Shown here: positions 6,907-15,467 of the stretch, piece after piece
How positions within the stretch are numbered: the stretch's first letter is position 1
How the letters are laid out: every line of letters begins with the position of its first letter
Assembly (NCBI GenBank): GCA_900319995.1
Contig: ONQO01000017.1
Location: 1 to 32,800 of the forward strand
DNA from: an uncultured Bacteroidales bacterium
GTDB lineage: Bacteria; Bacteroidota; Bacteroidia; Bacteroidales; Paludibacteraceae
DNA: 32,800 nt
Direction: 5' to 3'
Made by a program: the position numbers and the translations under genes
The notes under the pieces: generated by a model
Databases searched by the model: none
What the model saw: the letters and a program-made list of their open reading frames with translations, nothing else
What the model was told of the DNA's origin: nothing

Positions 6907-7275
6907 TTATAATGTCAAACCGGCATCAAAGTCTTGGAGATATTGAGGAGGAATTGTTTGCCGAATGGCTTGGATGTTTTGAGCAGTGCCAGTTACAAAA
7001 CTATGGTTAGCACGAATATTTTCAATAAATTCATTACAGTTAACTCGTGCAATAATATTGCCGACTCCAGCTGTTAAAGATACATTAAAAGGGTATGGTA
7101 ATGGTCGTAAAATCTGAATCCGACCTTCACTGGCCCATGCACCTTGTTCTTCATTATGTTCCCAAACCAAACTTGTGCTACCATCAGATTTTGCGAGGTA
7201 GCCTAAGAATTTGTAATACTCATGCTCGTTGGCAAATTGAACTTGTCCCGAAGTGCCAAAAGAAGATTTATACAT
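6907..7275 (-). CDS. Hypothetical protein next to the HNH nuclease
   Basis: A 122-residue protein with no family I can name. It is soluble, with short strands (SGQVQFANEHEYYKFLGYLAKSDGS, GRIQILRPLPYPFNV) and a conserved-looking acidic C-terminus. It starts 11 bases after the stop of the HNH nuclease, which in turn follows the methyltransferase by 4 bases, so it is the third gene of the modification-restriction unit. An accessory role, for instance in target recognition or in control of the nuclease, is inferred from position only. Confidence 0.68.
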   Translation of the reverse strand: MYKSSFGTSGQVQFANEHEYYKFLGYLAKSDGSTSLVWEHNEEQGAWASEGRIQILRPLPYPFNVSLTAGVGNIIARVNCNEFIENIRANHSFVTGTAQNIQAIRQTIPPQYLQDFDAGLTL

Positions 7276-7286
7276 AATTTTTTAAA

Positions 7287-8477
7287 TTAAATGTTGTTAT
7301 ATAGAAAACGTAACTGCGTTCGGATTTCCTCAAAGTTCAAAGACATACTCAAATCTTTGTTGAGACCGGTGTTTATTACTACGATGAAAGATTCTTTACG
7401 ATAATACTTGTCTCCATACATCCGCAAAGACTTTTCAATAGTATTAGATTTCGCGATTAAGCATACAAGTTGATAATCTCTGTTGATGACTTGGGTGTTG
7501 TTGCTAGGATGAGCCTTAGTATAGTGTTGTGTAGCTGTTAGCTTGATAAGATTCTCTAAATAATGCGCAATCTGTGGAAATTCTGATTTTGGGAATATAT
7601 GGTGTACCTGAGTCGCTTCTCCTTGTCCATATTGGTCATGCACTTCACTTTCAATTTGTATCTTACGAAGAAGGTTCATAGCTTTTGTTACTTGATATGC
7701 GTCATACTCCGCTTGTAGTCTTAATTCGTCATCCGAAGCTGCTTGGGTACGTGTTAGTGCTTTTGATTTATCAACATCACGCCAATTGATACGATTATAC
7801 ATCAAATCTGAAAAAGTAATTGCATATTTAGACTGGCGTCCCTTTTCTGTTCCCTGAATACCATGCTCACAACAATAAACATTGAATACTTTAGTGAAAA
7901 TACGACGCACCTCTACTTCGCCATTTATTTTTGTGTTTCCAATGATAAACCGTTCATACTTTTCTTTTAAATCTGCAAAATCATATTTGGTTGCTGCTCC
8001 CTGTTTTGCTTTTCTTCTGTAATCCTCAAATACTCGAAGAAAGTTACTATCTGCGAGTACTTTGGTAATATAGACATACAAAAAGTTATATGCGTTACGT
8101 TCTTTGGTCGCTACGTAATCAAGAATATCCCAATTAGCAACACTATAATAGTTAATATTACCTCGTTTCTCTATATCCAAAACATGGGCATATGCTAACA
8201 TACGCAATGGTTGTTGTATGAACTTATCATACTCACTATGTGCTGATTCTTCTTTAGGGTTGGGTTTCCCAAAGATAGCAGAGGCATTTTTTATAAAATA
8301 TGGCATGTCCCATACATCTTGCACCGTGAACTCACCTTGCGGATTCAAGTTCATTAAGCAGTCTGCAATGAAACACACTACATCTGGTGTGCACTTTTGA
8401 TCCATAAATCGTGCGTCTCCACTTTTGCGCACGTCCAAATCAAATTGATTTAGATACTTACTAATTTCCTGTATCAT
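7287..8477 (-). CDS. HNH restriction endonuclease (candidate)
   Basis: A 396-residue protein with an HNH nuclease core near its C-terminus: V-H292-H293-IFPKSEFP, N309 in ENLIKLTATQH, and H323 in KAHPSNN. This is the two-histidine plus asparagine pattern of HNH enzymes with the long ENLI-LTATQH extension often seen in restriction-type nucleases. The first 240 residues are unrecognised and may bind DNA. The gene begins 4 bases after the stop of the fused methyltransferase, which is strong support for a restriction-modification pair. Cleavage specificity cannot be read from the sequence. Because two base types are modified by the partner, an asymmetric site is expected. Confidence 0.85.
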   Translation of the reverse strand: MIQEISKYLNQFDLDVRKSGDARFMDQKCTPDVVCFIADCLMNLNPQGEFTVQDVWDMPYFIKNASAIFGKPNPKEESAHSEYDKFIQQPLRMLAYAHVLDIEKRGNINYYSVANWDILDYVATKERNAYNFLYVYITKVLADSNFLRVFEDYRRKAKQGAATKYDFADLKEKYERFIIGNTKINGEVEVRRIFTKVFNVYCCEHGIQGTEKGRQSKYAITFSDLMYNRINWRDVDKSKALTRTQAASDDELRLQAEYDAYQVTKAMNLLRKIQIESEVHDQYGQGEATQVHHIFPKSEFPQIAHYLENLIKLTATQHYTKAHPSNNTQVINRDYQLVCLIAKSNTIEKSLRMYGDKYYRKESFIVVINTGLNKDLSMSLNFEEIRTQLRFLYNNI

Positions 8478-8481
8478 AAAA

Positions 8482-11400
8482 CTACACTTTTAATTTACCA
8501 AAGAAGAATACTGAATTATTATCAATGTTTAGCGAACGAGTGCCACGATTCCTTGCTATTCCGTAGAACTTACAGAACTCATCAGTAGCATAGTATGCGA
8601 GGTCGTCAGCCGTAACTGTTTCATCGGGGATTGTTGTCAAGATAGCTACCGAACCATCAGCAATACAGTTTTGCGGCATAAAGCAAGCACGAGGATAATA
8701 TGTCAGATTAGGAACCAGAACACAATCTGTGCGATTCATATATTTTCCCACTTCTAAATTGCTGACATCATCAATGTATGTATCATAATCATCAATGTTA
8801 ATTATCTCGTTACTTCCAATGTTTCTGGACTTCAATACGCGTATTTTGCCTTGTTGTAATGTATTCGCTTTTGTTAACGTGCGGTCGCGAAAGGCTCTAA
8901 AAATGCCAAATCTCATCTTATTCGCGGCAGCATCAAAATCTTTATTGCGATAAATCAACCAATAGGGATATGCAGGATCTGTTATGTAATCCTGCTCATG
9001 TATCTCTATAGAATTAGTGATGTAAGACTCCACTTTCGTTAGCCCACGTTTGACTTTTTGGTTGATTGTGAACGCTATCGTTTCTATCTTTACACCCTTA
9101 AAGCCTTTTTCTCCAAAATCAATGATATTCGTGATAGGCAGTTTATTCATTAGGTTACGTGTGCCTCCAAACTCAGGAGCATTTATTAAACTCTTTGGTA
9201 CAATCAAAGAGACCACATCACCTATTTGCAGAGCTTTCTCAATAAAGAACGAGAAGATATTGCTTGTATCTGTATTCTCAACTGAAGACTTATATTTCTT
9301 TAATAGATCTTTGTCAGATACTTTCATATAAGGCGGATTGCCGACAACAATATCATAATGTTTATTGAAATTCTGTAACAAAGTGTCCTTATTAATAAAG
9401 TTCAGCCGTACGTTTTCCGGTTGTGGGATAGATTGCAAAATTTGTTTGAGTATAGCAATACTTTCCGGATTGATGTCAATTAGATCTATATGCAATTCCT
9501 CAACATTTGCGTACTTCTGGAAAAGTGACGGTAAAAAGTTTCCAACACCGGTTGCCGGTTCAAGAATATGCAGAATTTTATTGTCAGGGTAATCAGGCAG
9601 ATTTTTTACTACTGCATAGCAAATATCTTGACGGGTATAGTAAGCGGCAGTTTCAGTTCTTGCTCCATTGGCATATTCTGCAATTTTAGCCAAGCGTACA
9701 AAGCCTAATTTGCGGTGCTTCTTGATATATTGAAGTAATTTTTTACTATCAGTTAAGTCATTTTTTTTGATAATATCAAGCACCTCTTGTTCTGTTAACT
9801 CTGTATCAGCAAGCTTATCTTTTATTTTGTGTGCAATCTGCTGGAAAATGATGGTTGGAACCGCCTCTCCTAAACTTTGACGGATATTTACATCTTCTTT
9901 CTTTAGATATTTTTGTTTCTCTTCCAAGGGAAGTGCGTTTAATTGTTCATATGGGATCTCACTCCATTGGAATGATTGAGGAACGGACATCATCAGCATA
10001 ACCTCACGGATAGAGAAAACACGATTATCTGTTGGATGAACGGTGTTTTGACTAGCCAGAATGTCATTTCGCGTATGAACACAAGGAGCTACTTTATCCC
10101 AATATTGGCGCGTATATTTGTCTCCATTTTTACGTTGATTGAATACTATCTCTCCATCTTTTTCTTTGTGGGGTATTCTTGTCTCGTCCTCATTATCAAA
10201 AGCTGATTGCCCCTCGGTGATATTTTCAATCCATTCTAACATGTGGGGAGCATAGGGGCGGAAAGTGTGGTAAATGTCTTGATCCCATATTTCACCCATT
10301 TGATTTAAATGTGGAAGATGTCCTATTGTTTGACGCAAGGTTTGTTCTTCTTGTTTGTCCGGGAATAATTCAAGAGGGGTTATTTCTTTTTGATCTTTGC
10401 GCACACCAATAACAAGGGTTCGAGTTCGACTGCTGGGATTTCCATAATCCTTAAAGTTGAGAACTTTGGCTGCGATATTGTAGTCTCCTGCTAAATCTAA
10501 TTCGATAGCTTCCTTAATAGGTTTATCTACACCATCTATATCAGTGCATATAGATTTTAGGAAAGCTGAAACGTTCTCAAATACAAAGAATCGGGGATGC
10601 ATTGCGCGTATCATCTTTATGGATTCTACTACTAAAGAATTACGTTTCAATTCATCGCCTTTCTTGTGGTTGGCAACTGACATTCCTTGGCACGGCGGTG
10701 TTGCAATAACGACATCCAAATCGGTAAGACGATTCTGGCGTTGCCACATTTGTAATTCATCAAAAACTCGTTGTTGTGTTTCCGGCAGTGTGATATCACC
10801 ACAAATATAACCACTATCATACAAGCACTTATGATTGTATCGCTGAACATTCAAACGACGCTCTATAAGTTCTACCGTCGCTACACAATTGTAGTTCTCT
10901 TGTTTGAATCCATAACAGCCGACACCGGCACTACTAAACAAACTGATATATGTCAATTGGTTATTTTGTAATTGACGTTGTGGTTTTTGCGATTGTTGCA
11001 ACTCCTCTAAGGTTGTATCAGCATATGTTTGCCAGATATTTAAAGTATGCTTTTTGTAATCATTGAACAAATGCTTAACAAATTGCAATTCAAAAACGAT
11101 GCGCAGATCATTGGGGTCATTATCTAGTTCACCCTCACGGCGTGAACCAACGCGAGCAATCTTTATTAAATAAAGGTCACGAATACCATAATAATCAAGG
11201 TCACATTGCTTTCCAATGTACGGAATAAAGTAATACAACTTATTTAATGCAACCGTACTAGGGAAACGCTTGCCCGTATAGTAAATCTTAGCCGTCCCGT
11301 CCAAGAAGTGCTCTATATTGTCTTTCTTAACATTGCAAATTAGCACATTTTTAGACAAGTCTAAGTCCTCGAATCCATTTTCTGGTTCGTTCTGTACTAT

Positions 11401-11505
11401 TATTTCTGGAAATTGAGCTTGAACACTAAATAAGTCCAGTTCTGGAATCTGAGATTTATTTGTACTTCTTGACATAATTATCGTTATTTTTTCATTATAT
11501 AGCAA
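8482..11505 (-). CDS. Fused cytosine-C5 and adenine-N6 DNA methyltransferase
   Basis: One 1007-residue chain with two methyltransferases. Residues 1-180 are an unrecognised N-terminal region. Residues 185-565 form a cytosine-C5 enzyme: motif I LFSSAGVGCYGF (189-200), catalytic C272 in TPPCQG, FENV (309-312), SSRTRT (358-363) and motif X GEAVP (546-550). Residues 620-815 form an adenine-N6 enzyme with LEPATGVGNF (648-657) and the NPPY tetrad (723-726). The last 170 residues resemble a TaqI-type specificity region. Together they would protect both strands of an asymmetric site. The start could also be M11 at 11475. It is followed by the HNH nuclease gene. No frameshift or missing motif is seen, so both activities should be intact. 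Confidence 0.92.
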   Translation of the reverse strand: MLYNEKITIIMSRSTNKSQIPELDLFSVQAQFPEIIVQNEPENGFEDLDLSKNVLICNVKKDNIEHFLDGTAKIYYTGKRFPSTVALNKLYYFIPYIGKQCDLDYYGIRDLYLIKIARVGSRREGELDNDPNDLRIVFELQFVKHLFNDYKKHTLNIWQTYADTTLEELQQSQKPQRQLQNNQLTYISLFSSAGVGCYGFKQENYNCVATVELIERRLNVQRYNHKCLYDSGYICGDITLPETQQRVFDELQMWQRQNRLTDLDVVIATPPCQGMSVANHKKGDELKRNSLVVESIKMIRAMHPRFFVFENVSAFLKSICTDIDGVDKPIKEAIELDLAGDYNIAAKVLNFKDYGNPSSRTRTLVIGVRKDQKEITPLELFPDKQEEQTLRQTIGHLPHLNQMGEIWDQDIYHTFRPYAPHMLEWIENITEGQSAFDNEDETRIPHKEKDGEIVFNQRKNGDKYTRQYWDKVAPCVHTRNDILASQNTVHPTDNRVFSIREVMLMMSVPQSFQWSEIPYEQLNALPLEEKQKYLKKEDVNIRQSLGEAVPTIIFQQIAHKIKDKLADTELTEQEVLDIIKKNDLTDSKKLLQYIKKHRKLGFVRLAKIAEYANGARTETAAYYTRQDICYAVVKNLPDYPDNKILHILEPATGVGNFLPSLFQKYANVEELHIDLIDINPESIAILKQILQSIPQPENVRLNFINKDTLLQNFNKHYDIVVGNPPYMKVSDKDLLKKYKSSVENTDTSNIFSFFIEKALQIGDVVSLIVPKSLINAPEFGGTRNLMNKLPITNIIDFGEKGFKGVKIETIAFTINQKVKRGLTKVESYITNSIEIHEQDYITDPAYPYWLIYRNKDFDAAANKMRFGIFRAFRDRTLTKANTLQQGKIRVLKSRNIGSNEIINIDDYDTYIDDVSNLEVGKYMNRTDCVLVPNLTYYPRACFMPQNCIADGSVAILTTIPDETVTADDLAYYATDEFCKFYGIARNRGTRSLNIDNNSVFFFGKLKV

Positions 11506-11577
11506 GTATTTTACAATATATGATTTATCGTAGATCTCGCCAAAAATGATTTCCTATATGTGCAGTATGATAGCACT

Positions 11578-12594
11578 TTATTTTTCGATACTAAAGAACA
11601 ACTTATAATAATACATGTTTTTAGATTCATCAAATCCTCGTTCTATGAAACTTCCCGTCTTATATAAGTGAAGTTCTGCCGTGTCATCTAATTTTATGCA
11701 GCGTGTTGCTTTATGAATGTTTATTGCTTTTTTGTCTATTTCAAATTGATCAGCGATACTATTTCCAGTTTTTGACTCATATTCTTCTTTGTATTCTAAA
11801 AATAATTTTTCATATTCTTTATCTTGAAAAACTAATTTAGAAATTTCTGTCAAGTTCGCTTCTTCTGCATTTAGTAGAATTTCATTACATCTATTGATAA
11901 TGTGTACCTGTTCTGACTTAGGTAGTTGATTTTCTTTACCTAATTTGTTAACGACAAAATCAGTGAAAACTTCAATTATATTATGTGAATTATTATAGCT
12001 ATTGTTACAGGGGATAACGCCTAGGAAATCATCTTTCCAAAATTTAGTATCTTTGCTGTTGTCAATTATGAGCACCTTAGGTGTGTGTTCTGTAAAGATT
12101 ACCAAACAGGCTTTGTCAATTTTATTAGCAGAAAATCCTTTTTTAATGTTAATGTGTAACTCTCCCTGAGGATCAATAGTTGTTTCGATAAATTCTTTTT
12201 TCGTCTCTATTTTGACTATGCCGATTCCTTCGTAGTAGGTGTTGTTGATAAGAATATCTTCTACTTTTACAATGAATACATCTCCATCCTTTATTGTTGG
12301 TGATGTGGATATCGCTTGTAAATGTTTGAACAAGGACACAGAACTTTGTGAAAACTCTGCACCTTGAAACATACTTAATATTATTTGATAGGCAACATTA
12401 TATCTAATATCTACATGATGCGAGAATGCAAACTCGTTTTTTTTATTGACAAACGGTTTCAAGAAAAACTCTTTAAGGATTTCCTGATTCTCATCTTGCA
12501 GATTCATTTCTGCATTATTAACTATACATTTTGTTACATCACTACTAAAATGATGACAGATAACTCTATCTATCAACGCATCTTTGATATTCAT
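11578..12594 (-). CDS. NdpA/YejK-like nucleoid-associated protein
   Basis: A 338-residue cytoplasmic protein that fits the 37-kDa nucleoid-associated protein family (NdpA/YejK). Signatures are the short basic N-terminus with an early pair of helices, the strand block GDVFIVKVEDILINNTYYEGIGIVKIE, the stretch GFSANKIDKACLVIF, and FWKDDFLGVIPCNNSYNNSHN followed by the helix FTDFVVNKLGKENQLPKSEQ. Members bind DNA non-specifically. The gene follows the membrane protein gene with a single base between them, and 72 bases separate it from the methyltransferase start, so the group may read through. A role in an anti-phage system is inference from neighbours. Confidence 0.8.
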   Translation of the reverse strand: MNIKDALIDRVICHHFSSDVTKCIVNNAEMNLQDENQEILKEFFLKPFVNKKNEFAFSHHVDIRYNVAYQIILSMFQGAEFSQSSVSLFKHLQAISTSPTIKDGDVFIVKVEDILINNTYYEGIGIVKIETKKEFIETTIDPQGELHINIKKGFSANKIDKACLVIFTEHTPKVLIIDNSKDTKFWKDDFLGVIPCNNSYNNSHNIIEVFTDFVVNKLGKENQLPKSEQVHIINRCNEILLNAEEANLTEISKLVFQDKEYEKLFLEYKEEYESKTGNSIADQFEIDKKAINIHKATRCIKLDDTAELHLYKTGSFIERGFDESKNMYYYKLFFSIEK

Positions 12595-12595
12595 A

Positions 12596-13243
12596 TTACA
12601 TTTTCCTTTTTAAAATTATTACCGATACAAGACTACTTGTCGCATATGATGTATAAAAAAATATTTTAAGCATGAGATACAAAACGACTATGCGATAAAT
12701 AATCATACTCCAAAAATAAAATCCCATCAGAATACTATTGAGAGATAATTGAGAAATATTATCAATAATAGTATATTCTGATATGTTTAAAGAGAATGCA
12801 TCAAACCATAATATGTTTGGTAATAGCATAAATAAGACTATTGTAGAAAATAGAATGTTCAATCCTAATGTATAGAAGAATCGAACAGTATAGTTGTTCT
12901 CTTGTAGTATGTTAATTTTTTGCTTCTGAGTTAGCCTCTCGTTTGCAGGTTTAGCATTTTCTTCTTCCTGCGATGGTAATTTTATCGGTTTTAATTTATC
13001 TTCGACAAAGACTAAAACAGTTATAAAGAAACCTACAAATATGGAAAGAATACTTGTGGCATAATCCAAAAATCCATTGGAAAAACCATTTGGAATTCCC
13101 CATACAAATAACAGTGTAATTATGATAAATATTGTATATGAAATCCAAATATTTTTTATGTCTTCCCCGTTTATGTCTTTCTTTAAGACATTACGACTTT
13201 TGGCAAAAAATAGTTGTATAATATCAATCCACTCTTTTAACAT
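12596..13243 (-). CDS. Four-helix membrane protein of the three-gene operon
   Basis: A 215-residue protein with four predicted membrane helices: IWISYTIFIIITLLFVWGI, YATSILSIFVGFFITVLVFV, FFYTLGLNILFSTIVLFML and FYFWSMIIYRIVVLYLMLKI. A charged cytoplasmic loop with QEEENAKPANERLTQKQKIN separates helices 2 and 3, and the N-terminus has a soluble helix (KEWIDIIQLFFAKSRNVLKK). No family is recognised. Its start overlaps the preceding gene by 20 bases and its stop is one base from the next start, so all three are translated together. The pattern of a small four-helix protein beside a cytoplasmic DNA-binding protein recalls Kiwa in layout, but homology is not claimed. Confidence 0.72.
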   Translation of the reverse strand: MLKEWIDIIQLFFAKSRNVLKKDINGEDIKNIWISYTIFIIITLLFVWGIPNGFSNGFLDYATSILSIFVGFFITVLVFVEDKLKPIKLPSQEEENAKPANERLTQKQKINILQENNYTVRFFYTLGLNILFSTIVLFMLLPNILWFDAFSLNISEYTIIDNISQLSLNSILMGFYFWSMIIYRIVVLYLMLKIFFYTSYATSSLVSVIILKRKM

Positions 13244-14264
13244 TATTCTCTATTCTTAATTCTGGCAATATTGTGTTTTCAAATAGATTATTGCAGAATG
13301 TTGCTAAACTTGTAAAATCAGGCGTTCCGTCTTCATTAAATCTAATCATCTCATCTGTTAAATATACGACAGGTGCGAATTCTGCTTCTCTAGTATTCCA
13401 TTTAAATACTTTTGTTGATTTCATTTCATCGTTTTTAGCCTTAACTTCACAATTCTCAAATTGTTCTAAAGTATGATGATTCTCTTTATCTCCAAACATC
13501 TTAGGGATGAAATGTGCTCTAAATCGTTCTGCCCATGTCATGCTAATATTATGATCTTTCTTCGGCGTAACGACGATAGACACATCGTATTCTGCTAATT
13601 CTTCCTTTATGGGATTATCTTCTTCAAATCTATCTCCGACTATAGTTTTCTTAAATGTCAAAGAAGTTAAGCGAGCATCTTCTCTGAATTTTTCTTGAAT
13701 GGCTTTTGGCGCAAAAATAATCATTTCGGGTTTGAGATAATTATCTTGTTTGAAAAGATCTGCTATGTATTTCCTGGCAAAATTAGAAATGCTTTCTTGT
13801 GCAGAATCCGTATGTAACATAAAGAATCCTTCTGAACTATCAAGAGGGAAGTATGCAAAAATGTAGTAATACTGTAATACGGGTTGGGTCTGACGTATGT
13901 TATCTGATTCGATTTTGTTAATCAAATTGGTTACTATTCGTTCTTTCCCATACGCGCCTCCATTAACAACCCCAGAAATAATATATTTGTCGTTTTGAGG
14001 TTTTGGGCGCATCTCCCAATACTTATTAATAGTCCTTCCTGTCGGATTCTTTATAATAGTGATGCATTTCTTTTGTCGATCATTTTTGGCAAAACCATTT
14101 ATAAGGCTAGCCATAAAATAATTATATAATTTTGAAAAAATCACATCATCTGTATCAGTATTTTTGCACCTCTTTGTTTCCAACATAAATTCGCGGAATG
14201 TTTTTGAATCCTCACTTTTGTGTTTGAGGGAGAAACGGAAGAATTCTAATTTCGGATATGACAT
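13224..14264 (-). CDS. Unknown protein, first gene of the three-gene operon
   Basis: A 346-residue soluble protein I cannot assign. The first third is helical and basic (FREFMLETKRCKNTDTDD). A central block of strands, LQYYYIFAYFPLDSSEGFFM, is followed by a helix pair (SISNFARKYIADLFKQDNYL) and a strand, PEMIIFAPK. The last part contains SIVVTPKKDHNISMTW and FAPVVYLTDEMIRF. No signal peptide or membrane segment is present, and no nuclease or ATPase motif stands out. It lies about 45 bases after a canonical promoter at 14314-14345 and overlaps the membrane protein gene by 20 bases. Its unusual AT content matches the next two genes and not the flanks. Confidence 0.7.
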   Translation of the reverse strand: MSYPKLEFFRFSLKHKSEDSKTFREFMLETKRCKNTDTDDVIFSKLYNYFMASLINGFAKNDRQKKCITIIKNPTGRTINKYWEMRPKPQNDKYIISGVVNGGAYGKERIVTNLINKIESDNIRQTQPVLQYYYIFAYFPLDSSEGFFMLHTDSAQESISNFARKYIADLFKQDNYLKPEMIIFAPKAIQEKFREDARLTSLTFKKTIVGDRFEEDNPIKEELAEYDVSIVVTPKKDHNISMTWAERFRAHFIPKMFGDKENHHTLEQFENCEVKAKNDEMKSTKVFKWNTREAEFAPVVYLTDEMIRFNEDGTPDFTSLATFCNNLFENTILPELRIENNVKRVD

Positions 14265-14313
14265 AGTAGTATAAAATTAAAGTTAAACAATAAGCTCATT
14301 CTAATTTCGCCTG

Positions 14314-14345
14314 CAAAGGTACAACTTTTTTTTGATATATGCAAG
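14314..14345 (-). promoter_or_regulatory. Bacteroidota-type promoter of the three-gene operon
   Basis: On the minus strand TACCTTTG (14321-14314) lies exactly 20 bases after CTTG (14345-14342). This fits the TTTG / TAnnTTTG promoter of Bacteroidota. Transcription would start near 14307, giving a 40-base leader to the start codon at 14264. Confidence 0.75.
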
Positions 14346-14447
14346 ATTTTTGTAAAAATTACAAAAATAATCGTTTGAGCGTAGCGAAATAAGAAATTTA
14401 TTTGCATTTGGGGATGGGATTTTCTGTTTGCGGGTGGGGTGAGGCTT
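14346..14447. other. Short gap, nothing recognised
   Basis: AT-rich at its left end and G-rich at its right. No gene, promoter or clear hairpin is visible. Confidence 0.4.
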
Positions 14448-14564
14448 GACAGTCTGCGTCTTTTATCGCCCATGTATGGTCGATACTATGGAGAAAAGAC
14501 GCGGGCAGACTGTTGGGGAAAAAAGACGCGGGCAGGCTGTTGGGAAAAAAGACGCAGGCTGTAT
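14448..14564. repeat. Tandem and inverted 27-base repeats
   Basis: AAAAGACGCGGGCAG occurs at 14494 and 14521, with a shortened third copy (AAAAAAGACGCAGGCTG) ending near 14561; the period is 26-27 bases. A fourth, inverted copy lies at 14448-14464 (CAGTCTGCGTCTTTT). The cluster sits right after the stop codon of the 119-residue gene, so it could act as that gene's 3' end or as a recombination hotspot. Confidence 0.65.
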
Positions 14565-14569
14565 GTTCT

Positions 14570-14929
14570 TCACTCGGCGGACTTCAGAGTGGAGATGATG
14601 AAGCCGCGGAGAGTGGTGCAGAAATGGTTGTTCGGCTTGGGATTTTCAGGCGTCGGAGCATGGTAGCGGAAATGCTTGCGGTAGTCCGCATAACGCTTTT
14701 CCCACTCGGCACGCAGGGCAGGGTCTTTGAGGATGGCTGAGGCTTGTTTGACAGCCATGCCGAAGGTGGAACGGGTCGCTCCCTGTTCCGCTGAGGCTGT
14801 GCCGCGGAAAGGGTTGTCCAGGGCGTAAGCATGTGTTTGACCGTTCCGCGTGCGCAGAACGATACGACTTTTCCGGTTCAGCTTGCCGCTGAACGAATCG
14901 AATTCAATACTGGGTGTGACTTTTGCCAT
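14570..14929 (-). CDS. Small conserved Bacteroidales-type protein of unknown function
   Basis: A 119-residue basic protein. It opens with VTPSIEFDSFSGKLNRKSRIVLRTRNGQTHAY, a strand-rich segment, and ends in a helical part with many alanines and charged residues (MAVKQASAILKDPALRAEWEKRYADYRKHF). I recall short proteins of similar make-up in gut and oral Bacteroidales but cannot give a function. A nucleic-acid-binding role would fit its positive charge; this is a guess. The gene is preceded by a good promoter at 15036-15067, giving a leader of about 100 bases that contains the repeat at 14977-15009. Confidence 0.72.
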   Translation of the reverse strand: MAKVTPSIEFDSFSGKLNRKSRIVLRTRNGQTHAYALDNPFRGTASAEQGATRSTFGMAVKQASAILKDPALRAEWEKRYADYRKHFRYHAPTPENPKPNNHFCTTLRGFIISTLKSAE

Positions 14930-14976
14930 AGGGTGGTTTGATTGTATTGTTTAGTTAGTTGTATTGTGCGTATATC

Positions 14977-15009
14977 CTCCGTATATCGTCCGTAAATTGT
15001 ACGTAAATG
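14977..15009. repeat. Interspersed CTCCGTAT repeat, copy 1
   Basis: A 33-base block with an internal period of about 11 bases (CTCCGTAT, GTCCGTAA, GTACGTAA). It matches 32097-32129 in most positions, although the two loci are otherwise unrelated. Here it lies, in inverted sense, in the transcribed leader of the 119-residue gene. Confidence 0.55.
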
Positions 15010-15035
15010 CTACGACGGAGACAGCTAATCGGGTG

Positions 15036-15067
15036 CAAAGATACAATAATTTTTTGATATATGCAAA
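15036..15067 (-). promoter_or_regulatory. Bacteroidota-type promoter of the 119-aa gene
   Basis: On the minus strand TATCTTTG (15043-15036) follows TTTG (15067-15064) with a 20-base spacer, a perfect match to the Bacteroidota promoter layout. Confidence 0.8.
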
Positions 15068-15467
15068 TTTATTTGCAAGAATAGGCCATTTTAGGCAGTG
15101 ATAGGCCGGAATAGGCATACGACGAGATAGGGAGGCTGTGCTCGCGGAAACAGCTGCGAGGGTTAGACAGGAGGAGAGAGGACGAAGGAGGGCGGACGAA
15201 GGAAAGGAGAGAGGGTAGGCGATGAAGGATGGGGCGGCTCCGAGAGCCGATGTCGGGATATAATCCCGACGCAATGGACGAAGGGAGCATCATAAGAGGG
15301 TGAAGGGGAGTTGGGCAAAAAGGACGAAGGGAGCACAGAGGTGGACAAAATGACACCCAAAGGTGGACAAAATGGCACGAAAGTGGACAATTTGGCAGGG
15401 ATGGAGGGGTTGGCACGGAGATTGCAATATTCAGGGTGAAAACGTTTAAAAGCGAGCCTGCTTCGTC
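15068..15467. other. Gene-free, purine-rich repeat stretch
   Basis: No gene is convincing in either strand. ATAGGC recurs three times at about 15083-15117. From 15150 on the plus strand is dominated by purines, with GGACGAAGGGAGCA twice and GTGGACAAAATG or close variants three times between 15343 and 15392 at a spacing of about 22 bases. The open frames here are proline- and serine-rich artefacts of the purine bias. Confidence 0.5.

Noticed and set aside
12596-14264. Direct assignment of the membrane and first operon proteins to Kiwa
   Set aside because: Only the layout is similar; I cannot see sequence motifs that would prove KwaA or KwaB homology.
14448-14564. 27-base tandem repeats considered as a CRISPR array
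   Set aside because: The copies adjoin without spacers.
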